Notes: generated by a model from the letters alone, not told the origin. Positions 18,328 through 29,078 are shown, numbered from the stretch's first letter. The stretch: DNA of 64,000 nt from DATBVX01 sp963696675 (GCA_963696675.1 CAVOLM010000030.1:6059-70058); one strand, 5' to 3'. Numbers and translations are program-made.

Positions 18328-19380
18328 GTGGCGATCTTCGACAAGCTCAGGCCGCTCAAGCTGCCATTCGGCCCCAAGTCCAAGGAGGCCGAAGATGAAC
18401 GTCTGGTGCAGCTTTTCAAGAACCGCGCCGGTCTCAAGAAGGCGTATGCAGACCTGCAGGACGAGGTTTACGAACTTAAGCAGCGCCTCAAGCAGCAGGA
18501 GACTGGCACCGGGAAGGCACAGGAGCAGATGGAGTCTCTCGAGACGCTGCTCGGCAATCCGCAGACCGGCTACGCTGCGCTCGTTTTCTACCAGCTACGC
18601 GGGCTCTGGCGCGCGTGCAACCTGCAGTTGGCACAGTTTGCCGGCGAACTCGAGCGCCAGCAGGAGGAACGCGAGCGACAGCGGCAGACCTTCGAATTCA
18701 ACCAGCAGCTCAGGACACGGCTCGAAGAGCTGGACGCCCAGCTCGCCGCCGCGAACGATGTCGCTGCCGAGCGGCAACGGGTGCTGGATGATCTGACGCA
18801 ACGCCTGCAGAAGCTGCGCGGCTTCTGGAACTACTTCCGCCGCCGCAAGCTGACGGCGCAGGTCAACGGTGAACGCGTACACGTCGATGCCGCCCACCAG
18901 GACTGCGCACGCTTGCGCGACGAGCACACCGCAGTCGAACAGCAACAAGCCCCGGCCTTCCCCGGCTTGTCGATGGAGGGTCGACGCGCCATCAATCTTG
19001 CGATCATCAGCTACGCCCTGGTTCTGGGCGCACGGCTCAGCACCGAAGGACTCGCCACGCGTGTACGTGAATCCATGACCAAGCGCGTGCACGAAGCGCA
19101 GTACGGCAGTCGAGAGGATTGCGAGACGCTGATGGTAGCGATTGCGCAGGCGCTGGTGGCGGTCAAGAGCCGCACGGGCTTCGCGCCGCAGATCAAGAGC
19201 TGCGTCGAGCAGCTCAAGCAGGTGGGACAGTACCGGTCAGATTCGGACAGCGTTCCGCTTGCCGACACGCTCGCCGGCGTCGCGCCGAGCGCACCCGATG
19301 GTGGAGTAATGCTGGCGCTGTCGGCGCCGCAGATTCTCGCCGACGACTACTGGAGCATCTACAGGGTGCTGCTGCGCTGA
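18328..19380 (+). CDS. coiled-coil protein, unknown function
   Basis: 350 aa from GTG 18328. Residues about 35-75 and 105-165 are strongly charged heptad-like stretches (LQDEVYELKQRLKQQE; FAGELERQQEERERQRQ) predicting coiled coil. A conserved-looking segment between them is GYAALVFYQLRGLWRACN. The C-terminal half (SMEGRRAINLAIISYALVLGA) looks globular. No signal peptide or membrane segment. I do not recognise a named family. Its last 22 bp overlap the end of the convergent RND gene. Confidence 0.6.
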   Translation: MAIFDKLRPLKLPFGPKSKEAEDERLVQLFKNRAGLKKAYADLQDEVYELKQRLKQQETGTGKAQEQMESLETLLGNPQTGYAALVFYQLRGLWRACNLQLAQFAGELERQQEERERQRQTFEFNQQLRTRLEELDAQLAAANDVAAERQRVLDDLTQRLQKLRGFWNYFRRRKLTAQVNGERVHVDAAHQDCARLRDEHTAVEQQQAPAFPGLSMEGRRAINLAIISYALVLGARLSTEGLATRVRESMTKRVHEAQYGSREDCETLMVAIAQALVAVKSRTGFAPQIKSCVEQLKQVGQYRSDSDSVPLADTLAGVAPSAPDGGVMLALSAPQILADDYWSIYRVLLR

Positions 19381-22300
19381 GCCTCAGCGGCGGAGATCGT
19401 CTGTCGCGGAACGTTGCGCTCTCGCGCCGCGCCGATGACCCGCCGCCGCCACTGATTCAGATCGTCGAACCACTCGTAGAAGGCGGGCACGACGAACAAT
19501 GACAGCACACCCGAGAATGCCAGCCCGCCAATGATGGCGCGCGCCATCGGAAAGTACGCCGGACCGCCGCCGCCGACGCCGCCGCCCCCAACCTGCGCAT
19601 CACCGATGGCGAGCGGCAGCATTGCGAGCAGCGTGGTCAGCGTCGTCATCAGGATGGGTCGCAAGCGATCGCGTCCCGCCTGGATGATGGCGGCGTTACG
19701 CGACAGGCCGGTTGCACGCAGGTTATTGATGTGCGCGACCAATACGATGCCGATGTTCACCACCACTCCCACCAGGATCATGATTCCCACCATCGCCATG
19801 AACGTGAACGTGGTCCCGGTGATGAAGAAGAACCAGTAGACGCCGACGATGGCGAACACGATCGAGGTGATGATCGACAGCGGATAGAGCGCCGATTCGA
19901 ACAGCGACGCCATGACGAGAAAGATCATCGCAACCCCGAGCCCGATGCTGATGAGCATGACCTGCTGAGTCTCATCGTTCTGCTCGAACCCGCGGCCGAA
20001 CTTCCACGTGTAGCCGGGCGGCAGCGTAATTTGCTCCATGAATGCTGTAACGCGCTCTTTCACATCCTCGAGCGTGGCCCCGGTCTTGAGATTGGCCGCG
20101 ATGACGACCGCGGTGAGCCGGTTTACGCGCGTGATCTGACGCGGTCCGCGCGCGACGCGAAATTCCGCCACCGAACCGAGGGTGATGCGCCCGCCACTCG
20201 GGAGATACAGCGGCAGGCGCATCAGGTCCTCGATGTTTTGCCGGTCGGAGGCGCGGAAGGTCAGGCGCATGTCCACTTCACGCTCGGGGCCACGAAACTC
20301 CTTCAGCTTGTCGCCGCGCATGGCAACGGCGACGGAACCGGCCACTTCTTCGGTGCTGAGGCCAAGCTCGGCGGCACGTTCGCGGTCGACGATGATCTGT
20401 ACTTCCTCTTCGCCGTTGCGCGCCTCGGAGCGCACGCTTTCCAGGCCGTCGATGGAATTGAGCTGACGTGCGAGCTCCTGGCTGAGCTCGGTCAGGCGCT
20501 CGGTCGATTCGCCGGCGAGCTGCATGCTGAATCCGCCACCACCCGAATCCTGGTCGAACGAAAAACTTGGCTTGCCGATGATGATCTCGGGCATCTCCTT
20601 GGTGATCTCGGCAATGATTTCTTTCGTTTCCTTCTTTGCTTCGCCCTTGGGCGTAAGGGTCATGAAGGTGGCCGCCTCGTCAGGCCGAAAGTAGGAATAG
20701 AGCGTCTGGATCTCGAACCGTTCGCGGTTCTTCTCGAGATATCCTTCGACGAGGTTTACCGCCGACTCCACCCGCTGCAAGGGAAACGTGCCGTCGATGT
20801 GGTACGCCATGACGAGATTGCGACCGGAGTCGGGCGGGAACATGTCGTTCTTGACCTGCATGGCCGGCAGCACGACTGAACCCAGGACCAGCACGATGCC
20901 GCCTGCAGTCCACCACTTGTGCTCGAGCGTCCAGCCAAGCGCACGCGCGTAGCGCTCGCGTACGCGTCCCAGGAGCGTACCGGTGCCGATGGGCGGCGGA
21001 ATCGGAAAGCGCACCGTCAGCATCGGAATCAGTGTCTGTGCGACGAGGAGCGAGGCGATCATGGCCACCACGATCGGTATTGCGACGTGCGCCAGGAAAA
21101 TCGTCGCTTCGGTGCGTTCGCCAAACAGCAGCGGCAGGAACACGGCTACCGAACTCGCGGTGCCTGCTGTGACTGCAATGCCGACGTCGCGCACGCCGGC
21201 GAGCGTCGCCTCCGTGGGCCGATCAGGGGTCATCTGCCGGTGTCGGAAAATGCTCTCGGTGATGACCACGGCGTTGTCTACGAGCATACCGATGGCGAGC
21301 AGCATGCCCATCATCGACAGGATATTGATCGACAGGCCGAGGAAATACATCGCGGCGAGGGTGATCACGAGCGAGAAGGGCACGGCCAGCGTCACGATCA
21401 GCGTCGTGGGCAGATCGCGCAGGAATGCAAACAGCACCAGGAAGGCCAGCGTTGCGCCGATCAGCCCCGCAGTTCGTAGTTCCTTGAGGGACGCAATGAT
21501 GGCGGCAGCCTGGTCGCCGATGATGAGCAGCTCGATGCCTTGCATCTGCGGCAGCTCGCGCGCCGAATCGACGACCTTGAGCGCACGCTCGACGACATCG
21601 ACAACGTTCGCCTGTGTTGTCTTGTAAACCTCGAGCCCCACAGCCGGACGGTGATTGAGATGGCGGCCCATCTCGCGCTCCGGGCTCAGGAGCTCCACGC
21701 TCGCTACATCTGCAAGGCGCACGTTGCCCTGCAGGACGAGGTTGCGGATGTCATCGAGGGTGCGGAACTCGCCGATGGGGCGCACGTTGAAGCGCTGTCC
21801 CCGCTCGGTGATCTCGCCCGCACTGACTGAGAAGTTACTGCGCTCGAGGAGCTCGCGCAGGTCGCGCACGTCGATGCCATGTGCAGCTACGCGTCCGGCG
21901 TCGACCAGGATACGCACCTCGCGGGGCTCGACACCGGCAAGCTCCACGCGCGCCACGCCGTTGAGCCGTTCGACCGGGCGCTTGAGGTAGCGCTCCAGGG
22001 TGTCGTAGGCGTCGGACAGATCCTGATCGGCGGCGATGCGCACCTGCAGAATCGGCTGGTCGCCGAGTGAGCCGGCGAAAATGAGCATGCGGTCTGCGCC
22101 CGGCGGGAGCTGGCTGCGAATCGCATCGAGCTTGGTGCGGACCTGGAACCCAACGGCGTCGAAATCCGTCCCCCAATCGAATGAGATCTCGATCTGCGCC
22201 TGGTTCTCGCTGGATGTGGAACGGATCTCCTGGATGCCACTCAGGGTCGCGAGGGCTTCCTCCACTGGACGGGTGATCTGCTCCTCGATTTCCTGCGGCG

Positions 22301-22463
22301 TGGAGCCTGCATAGGGAATCGTGACCTGCATGCCCGGAAACTGGATATCGGGAAACTGTTCCAGCGGCAGCAGGCGTGCCGCGATCACCCCGATCAGCGT
22401 CACCGCGAGGAACACCATCACGGTCGTGACGGGGCGACGCAGGGCGACGTCGGTATGGATCAT
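19359..22463 (-). CDS. RND efflux pump inner-membrane subunit (second in operon)
   Basis: 1034 aa, full AcrB-type length: 12 membrane helices in two repeats with large periplasmic loops. Opens with RRPVTTVMVFLAVTLIGVIA. TM4 has GMLVDNAVVITESI, one Asp rather than the Asp-Asp of AcrB. The TM10 equivalent is VGVVVNIGIVLVAHI, without the AcrB Lys. This pattern recalls the SwrC-like rather than AcrB-like branch; the proton path may differ. A Gly-rich loop (VGGGGVGGGG) lies near residue 960. The start overlaps the upstream RND stop by 4 bp (ATGA at 22460-22463). Confidence 0.93.
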   Translation of the reverse strand: MIHTDVALRRPVTTVMVFLAVTLIGVIAARLLPLEQFPDIQFPGMQVTIPYAGSTPQEIEEQITRPVEEALATLSGIQEIRSTSSENQAQIEISFDWGTDFDAVGFQVRTKLDAIRSQLPPGADRMLIFAGSLGDQPILQVRIAADQDLSDAYDTLERYLKRPVERLNGVARVELAGVEPREVRILVDAGRVAAHGIDVRDLRELLERSNFSVSAGEITERGQRFNVRPIGEFRTLDDIRNLVLQGNVRLADVASVELLSPEREMGRHLNHRPAVGLEVYKTTQANVVDVVERALKVVDSARELPQMQGIELLIIGDQAAAIIASLKELRTAGLIGATLAFLVLFAFLRDLPTTLIVTLAVPFSLVITLAAMYFLGLSINILSMMGMLLAIGMLVDNAVVITESIFRHRQMTPDRPTEATLAGVRDVGIAVTAGTASSVAVFLPLLFGERTEATIFLAHVAIPIVVAMIASLLVAQTLIPMLTVRFPIPPPIGTGTLLGRVRERYARALGWTLEHKWWTAGGIVLVLGSVVLPAMQVKNDMFPPDSGRNLVMAYHIDGTFPLQRVESAVNLVEGYLEKNRERFEIQTLYSYFRPDEAATFMTLTPKGEAKKETKEIIAEITKEMPEIIIGKPSFSFDQDSGGGGFSMQLAGESTERLTELSQELARQLNSIDGLESVRSEARNGEEEVQIIVDRERAAELGLSTEEVAGSVAVAMRGDKLKEFRGPEREVDMRLTFRASDRQNIEDLMRLPLYLPSGGRITLGSVAEFRVARGPRQITRVNRLTAVVIAANLKTGATLEDVKERVTAFMEQITLPPGYTWKFGRGFEQNDETQQVMLISIGLGVAMIFLVMASLFESALYPLSIITSIVFAIVGVYWFFFITGTTFTFMAMVGIMILVGVVVNIGIVLVAHINNLRATGLSRNAAIIQAGRDRLRPILMTTLTTLLAMLPLAIGDAQVGGGGVGGGGPAYFPMARAIIGGLAFSGVLSLFVVPAFYEWFDDLNQWRRRVIGAARERNVPRQTISAAEAQRSSTL

Positions 22464-25400
22464 GGACGGCTCGGCTCAGCGGCAGTCTCTTCGCGGGTCG
22501 CGACAGCGCGCTCGCGCACCATGAGCGAATACACGACCGGGATGACGACCAGCGTCAGGAGCGTCGACACGGTCATGCCGCCGATCACCGTAATCGCCAT
22601 CGGCGTGCGCACTTCTGCGCCGTCGCCGAAGCCGAGCGCCATCGGCACCAGCCCGAGGATCGTGCTCACCGTCGTGATGACGATGGGACGCAGACGGGCC
22701 CGGGCGGCAAACAGGATCGCGGCGTGCTTGTCGAGACCGCGCTGGCGCGCGCGGTTCACGGCATCGATGAGGACGATCGCGTTGTTCACGACGATGCCCG
22801 TCAGCATGATGATGCCGATCATTGCCACGACGCTGATGGTGGTCGAGGTGAGAAACAACGCCCACACCACACCGATCAGGCCGAGCGGAATCGTGAACAG
22901 GATGACGAAGGGCTGGACGAGTGATTCGAACTGCGATGCCATCACCAGGTACACGAGCAGCACAGCGAGAGCGAGCGTAAAGGTCAGAGACCGCAGGCTG
23001 TCCTGCATCTCCTCGCTCTGCCCGGACAGGTAACTGCTCACGCCCGGCGGCAACTCGACCTGACCGAGCATGGCTTGCAGGTCCTTGACCGCTGCTCCCA
23101 GATCGCTCCCGGTGTAGCTTGCCGAAACGACTGCGACGCGTTCCTGCCCGATGCGGCGAATCTCGGCAGGCCCGACCGAGAGCGTCACCTCGGCGACCGC
23201 GCTCAACGGCACCGGCTGCTCGCTGCCCGGGTTGATGATGAGATTGCGGATCTCCTCGATGGAGGCTGCGCGCGCGTGCACGCTGCGCACCAGCACATCG
23301 ATCTGCTTGTCGCGCAACCGGTAACGCGTCGCCACTTCGCCGCGCACGCTGGTGACGATGCGATTGGCGATGTCGCGCACCTTGAGTCCAAGACGCATGG
23401 CACGGTCCTGGTCGAATACGATCTGGATCTCGGGGTTCTCCGCTTCCACGGTCGAGCGGATGTCGGTGTACGTGCCAGCAGCATCCATGCGAGCGCGAAC
23501 CTGCTCGGCGACGGTTCGCAGGCGATCCAGGTCATAGCCACTCACGACGACTTCGAGCGGCGTACTGAAGGTGAACAGCGACGGGCGGCTGAACTGGTAT
23601 TGCAGCCCCGCGACCGCGTCCAGGTGCGGCCGCAATGCCGTGATCGAGGCGTTCTCCTCCGCGCGGCCGGATCCCGGAAGCAGCGTGATGCTCAGCTTGC
23701 CCGTGTTCTCGCCGGCATCCACGGGGTTCGCATCGAGGCGATTGCCCGTGCCAGCGACGGAATAGGACAGGTCCACGCCTCCGATCTGCATGGCAGCACG
23801 CTGCGCACTCTCGACGACACGGTCGGTCTGATCGAGCGGTGTGCCCGGTGGCAGACGCAGATCCACGTTGTACTCGCCCTGCGAGAGCTGTGGGATGAGC
23901 TCGGTTCCGAGCCGGGGCACGAGCGCGAAGGTGAGCAGCGATAGCACCAGGGCCGCCGCAATTACCCGGCCACGGTGTATGAGCGACCACTCGAGCAGTG
24001 GCACATAAGCCTCTTCCAGCCGGCGATAGGATTTCTGGGTAACCCACACGAAAGGCGTGAAGATCGTCCTGAAGAAGCCCGAAATGGCGCGGCCGGCGCG
24101 ACCCATGAACGCCGCAACGAAGGAAATGCCCCGCGCAAATCGCCCCAGGGGGCGCTGTGCAGCACTGGATGCCTCGCCAGTCGTTGCGGCCCGCGACCAG
24201 CATCGGCACGACAGTCAGGCCCACGAGCAGCGACAGAATGTGGCCGTAGGTGACCGTGAGAGCCTGGTCGCGAAACAGCTGGCCGGCGATGCCGCTGATG
24301 AACACCATCGGAAAGAACACCGCGATCGATGTCAGCGTCGAAGCGGTGACCGCCATCGCCACCTCACTGGTCCCGGAACGTGCGGCCTCGAAGGCTCCTA
24401 GGCCCGCCTCGCGCTTCTTCGTGATGCTCTCGAGAATCACGACCGACGTGTCGACCAGGGTGCCGACCGAGAGCGCGATTCCACCCAGCGACATGATGTT
24501 GAGCGTCACGCCGGAGAGGTACATGAGCATGAACGTGCCGATCACCGACACTGGAATCACGATGCCCGCCACGTACGTAGCGCGTGCATCGCGCAGGAAG
24601 AAATACAACACCAGGATGGACAGCAGCCCGCCGATCACCGCGGCATCGCGCACCTCGCCGATCGCCGACGAAATGAATTTCGACTGGTCGTAGACCGGGA
24701 TGATCTCGGTCTGCGATGGCAGCGTCTTGCGCAGCGCTTCGATACGCTCCATGAGCGCCTTGGCGAGTTGCACGGTGTTGGCATCGCCCTCCTTGTAGAC
24801 GGCGAGCTCGACCGACTCGCGGCCCTTCACGCGGGTGACGGCCTCGCGTTCCTTGTGGCCGTGCGTCACGGTGGCGACGTCGCGCAGGTAAACCGGTTGT
24901 CCGTCGACCGCGGCAATGATGGCGCCGGACATCTCCTCGATGCTCTGGAACTCATTGAGCGTGCGCACCAGGAAACGCTGTGTGCCCTGCTCGAGGCGTC
25001 CGCCGGAGAGGTTCACGTTTTCGGCGCGCAAGCGACTGGCCACGGTTTCGATCGAGAGACCGAGCTGCGCCAGCTTCTGCTGATCGACGAACACCTGGAT
25101 CTCGTCCTCGTAGCCGCCGCTCACCTTGACCGCGGCGGAGCCCGGCACGGCCTCGAGATCCGGCTTCAGACGATCTTCGGCGAAGCGCCGGAGAAACTTG
25201 AGCCGCTCTTCGCTGTTGACTGGAGCTCGGCCGTTGGCGTCAATCTTCTCGAGCAGTGCGAAGCGCATCACCGGCTCGGTCGAGGGATCGAAGCGCAACA
25301 GCAGCGGGCGCTTCGCTTCGAGCGGGAGTTGCAGCAGGTCGAGCTTCTCGCGCACCTCGATGCCCGCCAGATCCATGTCCGTGCCCCAGACGAACTCCAG

Positions 25401-25676
25401 GGTCACGTCCGACTGACCGGAACGCGATACGGAACGCACCTGGCGGACATTGCGAATGATCCCGACCGCCTCTTCGACCGGTCGTGTGATCAGGTTCTCG
25501 ATCTCCAGGGGTGCAGCCCCGACGAGCTCCGTGCGCACGGTGAGCGTCGGATAGGAGAGATCGGGCAGGAGATTCACTTTCAGGCGCGCCAGCGATACAA
25601 AGCCGAACAGCGCGATCGCCACCATGCACATGACGATGGTGACGCGCCGGCGAGTGGCGAAGTCTACGAGTTGCAT
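22460..25676 (-). CDS. RND efflux pump inner-membrane subunit (first in operon), one frameshift
   Basis: About 1070 aa after repair. N-terminal half: MQLVDFATRRRVTIVMCM, porter domain, TM4 SVGTLVDTSVVILESI with a single Asp. C-terminal half: FFRTIFTPFVWVTQKSYRRL through TGIVVNNAIVLIDAVNRARQ. The halves join near 24171-24190, where one inserted base shifts the frame between VPMLVAGRNDW and EASSAAQRPLGRFARG. It lies between the adaptor gene (51 bp upstream) and the second RND gene. Two distinct RND proteins with one adaptor recalls MdtABC, where they form a mixed trimer. Confidence 0.92.
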
Positions 25677-25727
25677 GGTTGTGGCCCCGTAAGCGGAATG
25701 CGCGCGATGGAAAACGCCGCCGCGCTC

Positions 25728-26798
25728 TCAGCGCTGTGAAGTGGGGGATTCGAGCTCTACGACGCGCACTGCATTGCCGCTCTTCAGGCCGCCCTGACCG
25801 ACGACGACGACCTGTTCCTGGCCCTTGAGGCCGGTAGTCACCTCCACCAGTCCATCGTTCGTGAGTCCCACGGTGATATGGCGCTGCTGCGCCTTGCCGC
25901 CTTCGACGACGAACACGCTCGCCTGCCCCTCGTCATCGACGATGGCGGTACGCGGGATCTGCAGAGCCTGTTCGCGTCGCTCGTAGATGATTCCAATGCG
26001 CGCGAACATGCCTGGCTTCAGACGCTCGCTCGGATCATCGACTTCGATCGTGACTTTGAAGGTCGCCGTTTCGGGATCGACCACCGGGCTCAAACGCGCC
26101 ACGTGACCGATGAAGGTCTGCTTGGGCACGGCATCCACCTGTATGGAGGCGGGCTGGTTGGGCTTGAGGCGTTCCAGCTCGCGCTCCGGCACGTGCACGT
26201 ACACGATCAGCGGCTTGAGGTCTGTGACTCGAAACAGGACATCGTTGGGCTTGATGGTGTTGCCGACCTTGACCAGCCGTTGCGCGACGACGCCGTCGAT
26301 CGGGGCGCGGATTTCCGTATACGAGAGCTGCAGGCGCGTGAGTTCGTATGCGGCACGCTGCGCGTCGACCTCGTACTTCAGATTTTCGAAAGCTCCGGGA
26401 GAGACGAGTCCCTTCTCGTGCAATTCGACATTGCGCCGATAGTCGCGCTCGAGCTTGGCGAGGGTGGCGTTGGCCTTGTCAGCCTCGAGCCTGAGCTGAT
26501 CGCCATCGAGTCGTGCGAGCACCTGGCCGGCGCGAACGGTCTGTCCTTCCTCCACCAGGATTGCCCGGACCTCGCCGCCCACCTTGGCGACCACCGATGC
26601 CTCCTGGTCCGCTTCGAGCGAGGCTGTCCCGGAATAGATCGCGACCATGCCGCCACGCTTGGGCGTGCGGACTTCGACAGGAATCGCAGGAGCTTCCTTG
26701 TCCTTGGCATCGGGGGTTTTGCCGTTCGCTCGCTCGCCGCAGGCGGTCAAGACGGAGGTCAGCGTGAGAATGACGAACAACAACCACTGCTTGTACAT
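25728..26798 (-). CDS. RND efflux periplasmic adaptor (membrane fusion protein), lipoprotein
   Basis: 356 aa. A lipobox ending at Cys20 (SVLTACGE) predicts lipid anchoring in the inner membrane, as for AcrA. Order: lipoyl half-motifs (VVAKVGGEVRAILVEEGQTV and YTEIRAPIDGVVAQRL), an alpha-hairpin (ATLAKLERDYRRNVELHEKG), beta-barrel and membrane-proximal domain. First gene of the three-gene leftward operon; no TolC-like gene adjoins, so a shared outer-membrane channel is likely. Substrates cannot be told from sequence. Confidence 0.93.
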   Translation of the reverse strand: MYKQWLLFVILTLTSVLTACGERANGKTPDAKDKEAPAIPVEVRTPKRGGMVAIYSGTASLEADQEASVVAKVGGEVRAILVEEGQTVRAGQVLARLDGDQLRLEADKANATLAKLERDYRRNVELHEKGLVSPGAFENLKYEVDAQRAAYELTRLQLSYTEIRAPIDGVVAQRLVKVGNTIKPNDVLFRVTDLKPLIVYVHVPERELERLKPNQPASIQVDAVPKQTFIGHVARLSPVVDPETATFKVTIEVDDPSERLKPGMFARIGIIYERREQALQIPRTAIVDDEGQASVFVVEGGKAQQRHITVGLTNDGLVEVTTGLKGQEQVVVVGQGGLKSGNAVRVVELESPTSQR

Positions 26799-26896
26799 AC
26801 GGCCTCCCAGCGCTGCCCACTTTTATGAGTTGGATCAGCGGGTTACGTCGCACGTACGTGCTTTCAGTGCGCGTGCGTGCTTGAGCTGGGGCGAAT

Positions 26897-26932
26897 GCTA
26901 CAAGTAGTTTAGTGTTATAGTCAAGTATAACA
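26897..26932 (-). promoter_or_regulatory. promoter with dyad operator for the efflux operon
   Basis: On the minus strand TGTTATACTTGACTATAACA is a dyad with perfect 7-bp arms (26913-26919 and 26926-26932). It overlaps a -35 box TTGACT; 18 bp later TAGCAT is a possible -10. The AT-rich patch stands out in GC-rich DNA. This geometry fits a TetR- or MarR-type repressor blocking polymerase. No regulator gene is adjacent. Confidence 0.5.
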
Positions 26933-26966
26933 GTGGGCAGGCCGCCTATCGGACCCGGGGAAGCGC

Positions 26967-29078
26967 TCAGCTGCCTTTGGCTGCTTGGGCCACCAAGGGC
27001 ACAGAAGTCATGTCTGCGACGATCTGGCTCGCTTCTGTGAGCACCACATCGGCAGTTTCGTTGTCAGTGATCTCTTCGATGGTCGCGAGCGGTTTGAGGC
27101 CGTGGGCGGCGCGTCGCGCGTTCTCGCGGGCGAGCCGTTCCTTGTCGAGCGCCGTGCGTTCCTGTTCCCGAGCTTTCAGATTGAGGGATACCGAAGTCTG
27201 CTGGCGCAGCCGATCCACAGAGGCCACGTCGTCTACGAGGCTGCGGAAGTCAGGGTCAACTGCCGCCCGCTGATCGTGAATGCGGCTCAACTGCGTCACC
27301 GCAGGAGCCAGGTTGCCGCGATCATTGAACGGAACCGCCGCGATGCGATCCCAGGGCAGGGCGCTGCCGCGAGTGTTTTCTCCCACTTCGTCGGCGCTGA
27401 TGAGTGATGGCATGACGATATCGGGCGTGACGCCGTGGTTCTGCGTGCTGTCGCCAGTGACGCGGTAGAACTTGCCGATCGTGATCGTCAGCTGTCCGAA
27501 CTCGGGCTTCGGTCCGAGCGCGAACCGATCGAGCGGAATGAGGTTCTGCACGGTCCCCTTGCCGTAGGTCTGCTGTCCGATGACCAGGCCTCGTCCGTAG
27601 TCCTGAATTGCCGCAGCGAAAATTTCCGACGCCGAAGCACTGAAACGGTCGACCAGTACGGCCAGTGGACCGGTGTAGGCGGGTTCCGGCTCCGGATCAT
27701 CGAGGACCTCGACGGTTCCACCGGTCTCGCGCAGCTGCACGACCGGCCCACCCTTGATGAACAAACCAGTGAGTCCAGTAGCTTCCGGTAGCGATCCGCC
27801 GCCGTTGTTGCGCAGGTCGATGAGCAACCCGTCGATGCCGGTAGTCTTGAGCTCTGCGATCAGATTGCGCACGTCGCGCGTGGTGCTGCGATAGTTGCGA
27901 TCCCCGGCGGCGCGCGCCTCGTAGTCCTGGTAGAAGCTCGGCACGGTGATCACGCCGATCGACAGCTCCCGATCGCCACGATGCACCTTGCGGATTTCCT
28001 TGTGAGCCGCCTGCGCTTCGAGCGTCACCTTGTTGCGCGTGTATTCGATCATCTTCTCGTTGCCCGGTGCGGCGCCCGCCGGCAACACCTGTAATCGAAC
28101 CACTGAGTTGATCGGGCCGCGGATGAGTTGTACGACATCATCCAGGCGCCAGCCGATCACGTCGGTCAGCGGGCCGTCACGCCCCTGGCCGACTCCCGTA
28201 ATGCGGTCGTTTGCATTGAGCTGATTGGACTGGGAAGCGGGGCCGCCCGGCAGGATGCTCAGCACCGTCACGTAATCGTCCACGAGCTGCAGCGATGCAC
28301 CGATCCCTTCGTAGGAAAGGCTCATCGCGATGCGATACTCCTCCGAGTTGCGCGGCGAGAAGTAGCTCGAATGCGGGTCGTACGCGCGCGCATACGCATT
28401 CATGAAGTTCTCGAACACATCGTCGGCCGAAATCTGGTCGATGCGCTTGAGCACCCGTTCGTAGCGCTTGCGCAGGATGTCGGCCGCTTCGGTCCAGTTC
28501 TTCCCGGCGAGCCGCAATGTCAGTCCGTCGTTCTTCACACGCTTGCGCCACAGCTCGTTCATCTCCGCAGCGGTCGCCGGCCACGGTGCCTTTTCGCGAT
28601 CGAACTCGAACGATTCGTTGAGCGTGTAGTCCGGCTCCTGGTCAAGGAGGCCGATGGCGTAAGTCATGCGCTCGCGGTTGCGCTGGCGAAAGCGATCGAA
28701 AACCGTAAAGGCGGGCTCGAGCGCGCCGGTCTTGATGGCGTCATCGAACCTCAGCCGCAACCGCTCGAATTCGGCGACATCGCTCGCCATGAAATAGCTG
28801 CGCGCGCCGTCGAGTGATTCCAGGTACAGGTCGAAGATCTTCGACGACATCTTGTCATCGAGCGACACCTGCGCGTAATGCGCGCGATCGAGGTTCTCGT
28901 ACACGCGTCGCGCGATGCTGCGATGTCGATCGGTTGGCTGCAGGGGTGCAACCGTTCCCACCGCGGCATTGGCGACTGCCGGCAAGGGTGGTTGCGCCGA
29001 GCCGCCAACACCGATGGCGAGAAACAGCGCAAGGACGAGAAAAACGATCCGACGCGGGGCGAAGGTATGCATGTGCAT
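26967..29078 (-). CDS. prc: carboxy-terminal processing (tail-specific) protease
   Basis: About 703 aa from ATG 29078 (MHMHTFAPRRIVFLVLALFL), which starts a signal peptide. An N-terminal helical domain, a PDZ domain (MSLSYEGIGASLQLVDDYVTV) and the S41 protease domain with Ser in FSASASEIFAAA and Lys in GQQTYGKGTVQNL follow; then the Prc-specific C-terminal domain. It trims periplasmic proteins such as FtsI and peptidoglycan hydrolases. The efflux operon lies downstream with its own promoter region between. Confidence 0.93.
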   Translation of the reverse strand: MHMHTFAPRRIVFLVLALFLAIGVGGSAQPPLPAVANAAVGTVAPLQPTDRHRSIARRVYENLDRAHYAQVSLDDKMSSKIFDLYLESLDGARSYFMASDVAEFERLRLRFDDAIKTGALEPAFTVFDRFRQRNRERMTYAIGLLDQEPDYTLNESFEFDREKAPWPATAAEMNELWRKRVKNDGLTLRLAGKNWTEAADILRKRYERVLKRIDQISADDVFENFMNAYARAYDPHSSYFSPRNSEEYRIAMSLSYEGIGASLQLVDDYVTVLSILPGGPASQSNQLNANDRITGVGQGRDGPLTDVIGWRLDDVVQLIRGPINSVVRLQVLPAGAAPGNEKMIEYTRNKVTLEAQAAHKEIRKVHRGDRELSIGVITVPSFYQDYEARAAGDRNYRSTTRDVRNLIAELKTTGIDGLLIDLRNNGGGSLPEATGLTGLFIKGGPVVQLRETGGTVEVLDDPEPEPAYTGPLAVLVDRFSASASEIFAAAIQDYGRGLVIGQQTYGKGTVQNLIPLDRFALGPKPEFGQLTITIGKFYRVTGDSTQNHGVTPDIVMPSLISADEVGENTRGSALPWDRIAAVPFNDRGNLAPAVTQLSRIHDQRAAVDPDFRSLVDDVASVDRLRQQTSVSLNLKAREQERTALDKERLARENARRAAHGLKPLATIEEITDNETADVVLTEASQIVADMTSVPLVAQAAKGS

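Noticed and set aside
23075..23944. A 289-codon open frame on the + strand
   Set aside because: Antisense to an RND pump with conserved helices; composition-driven.
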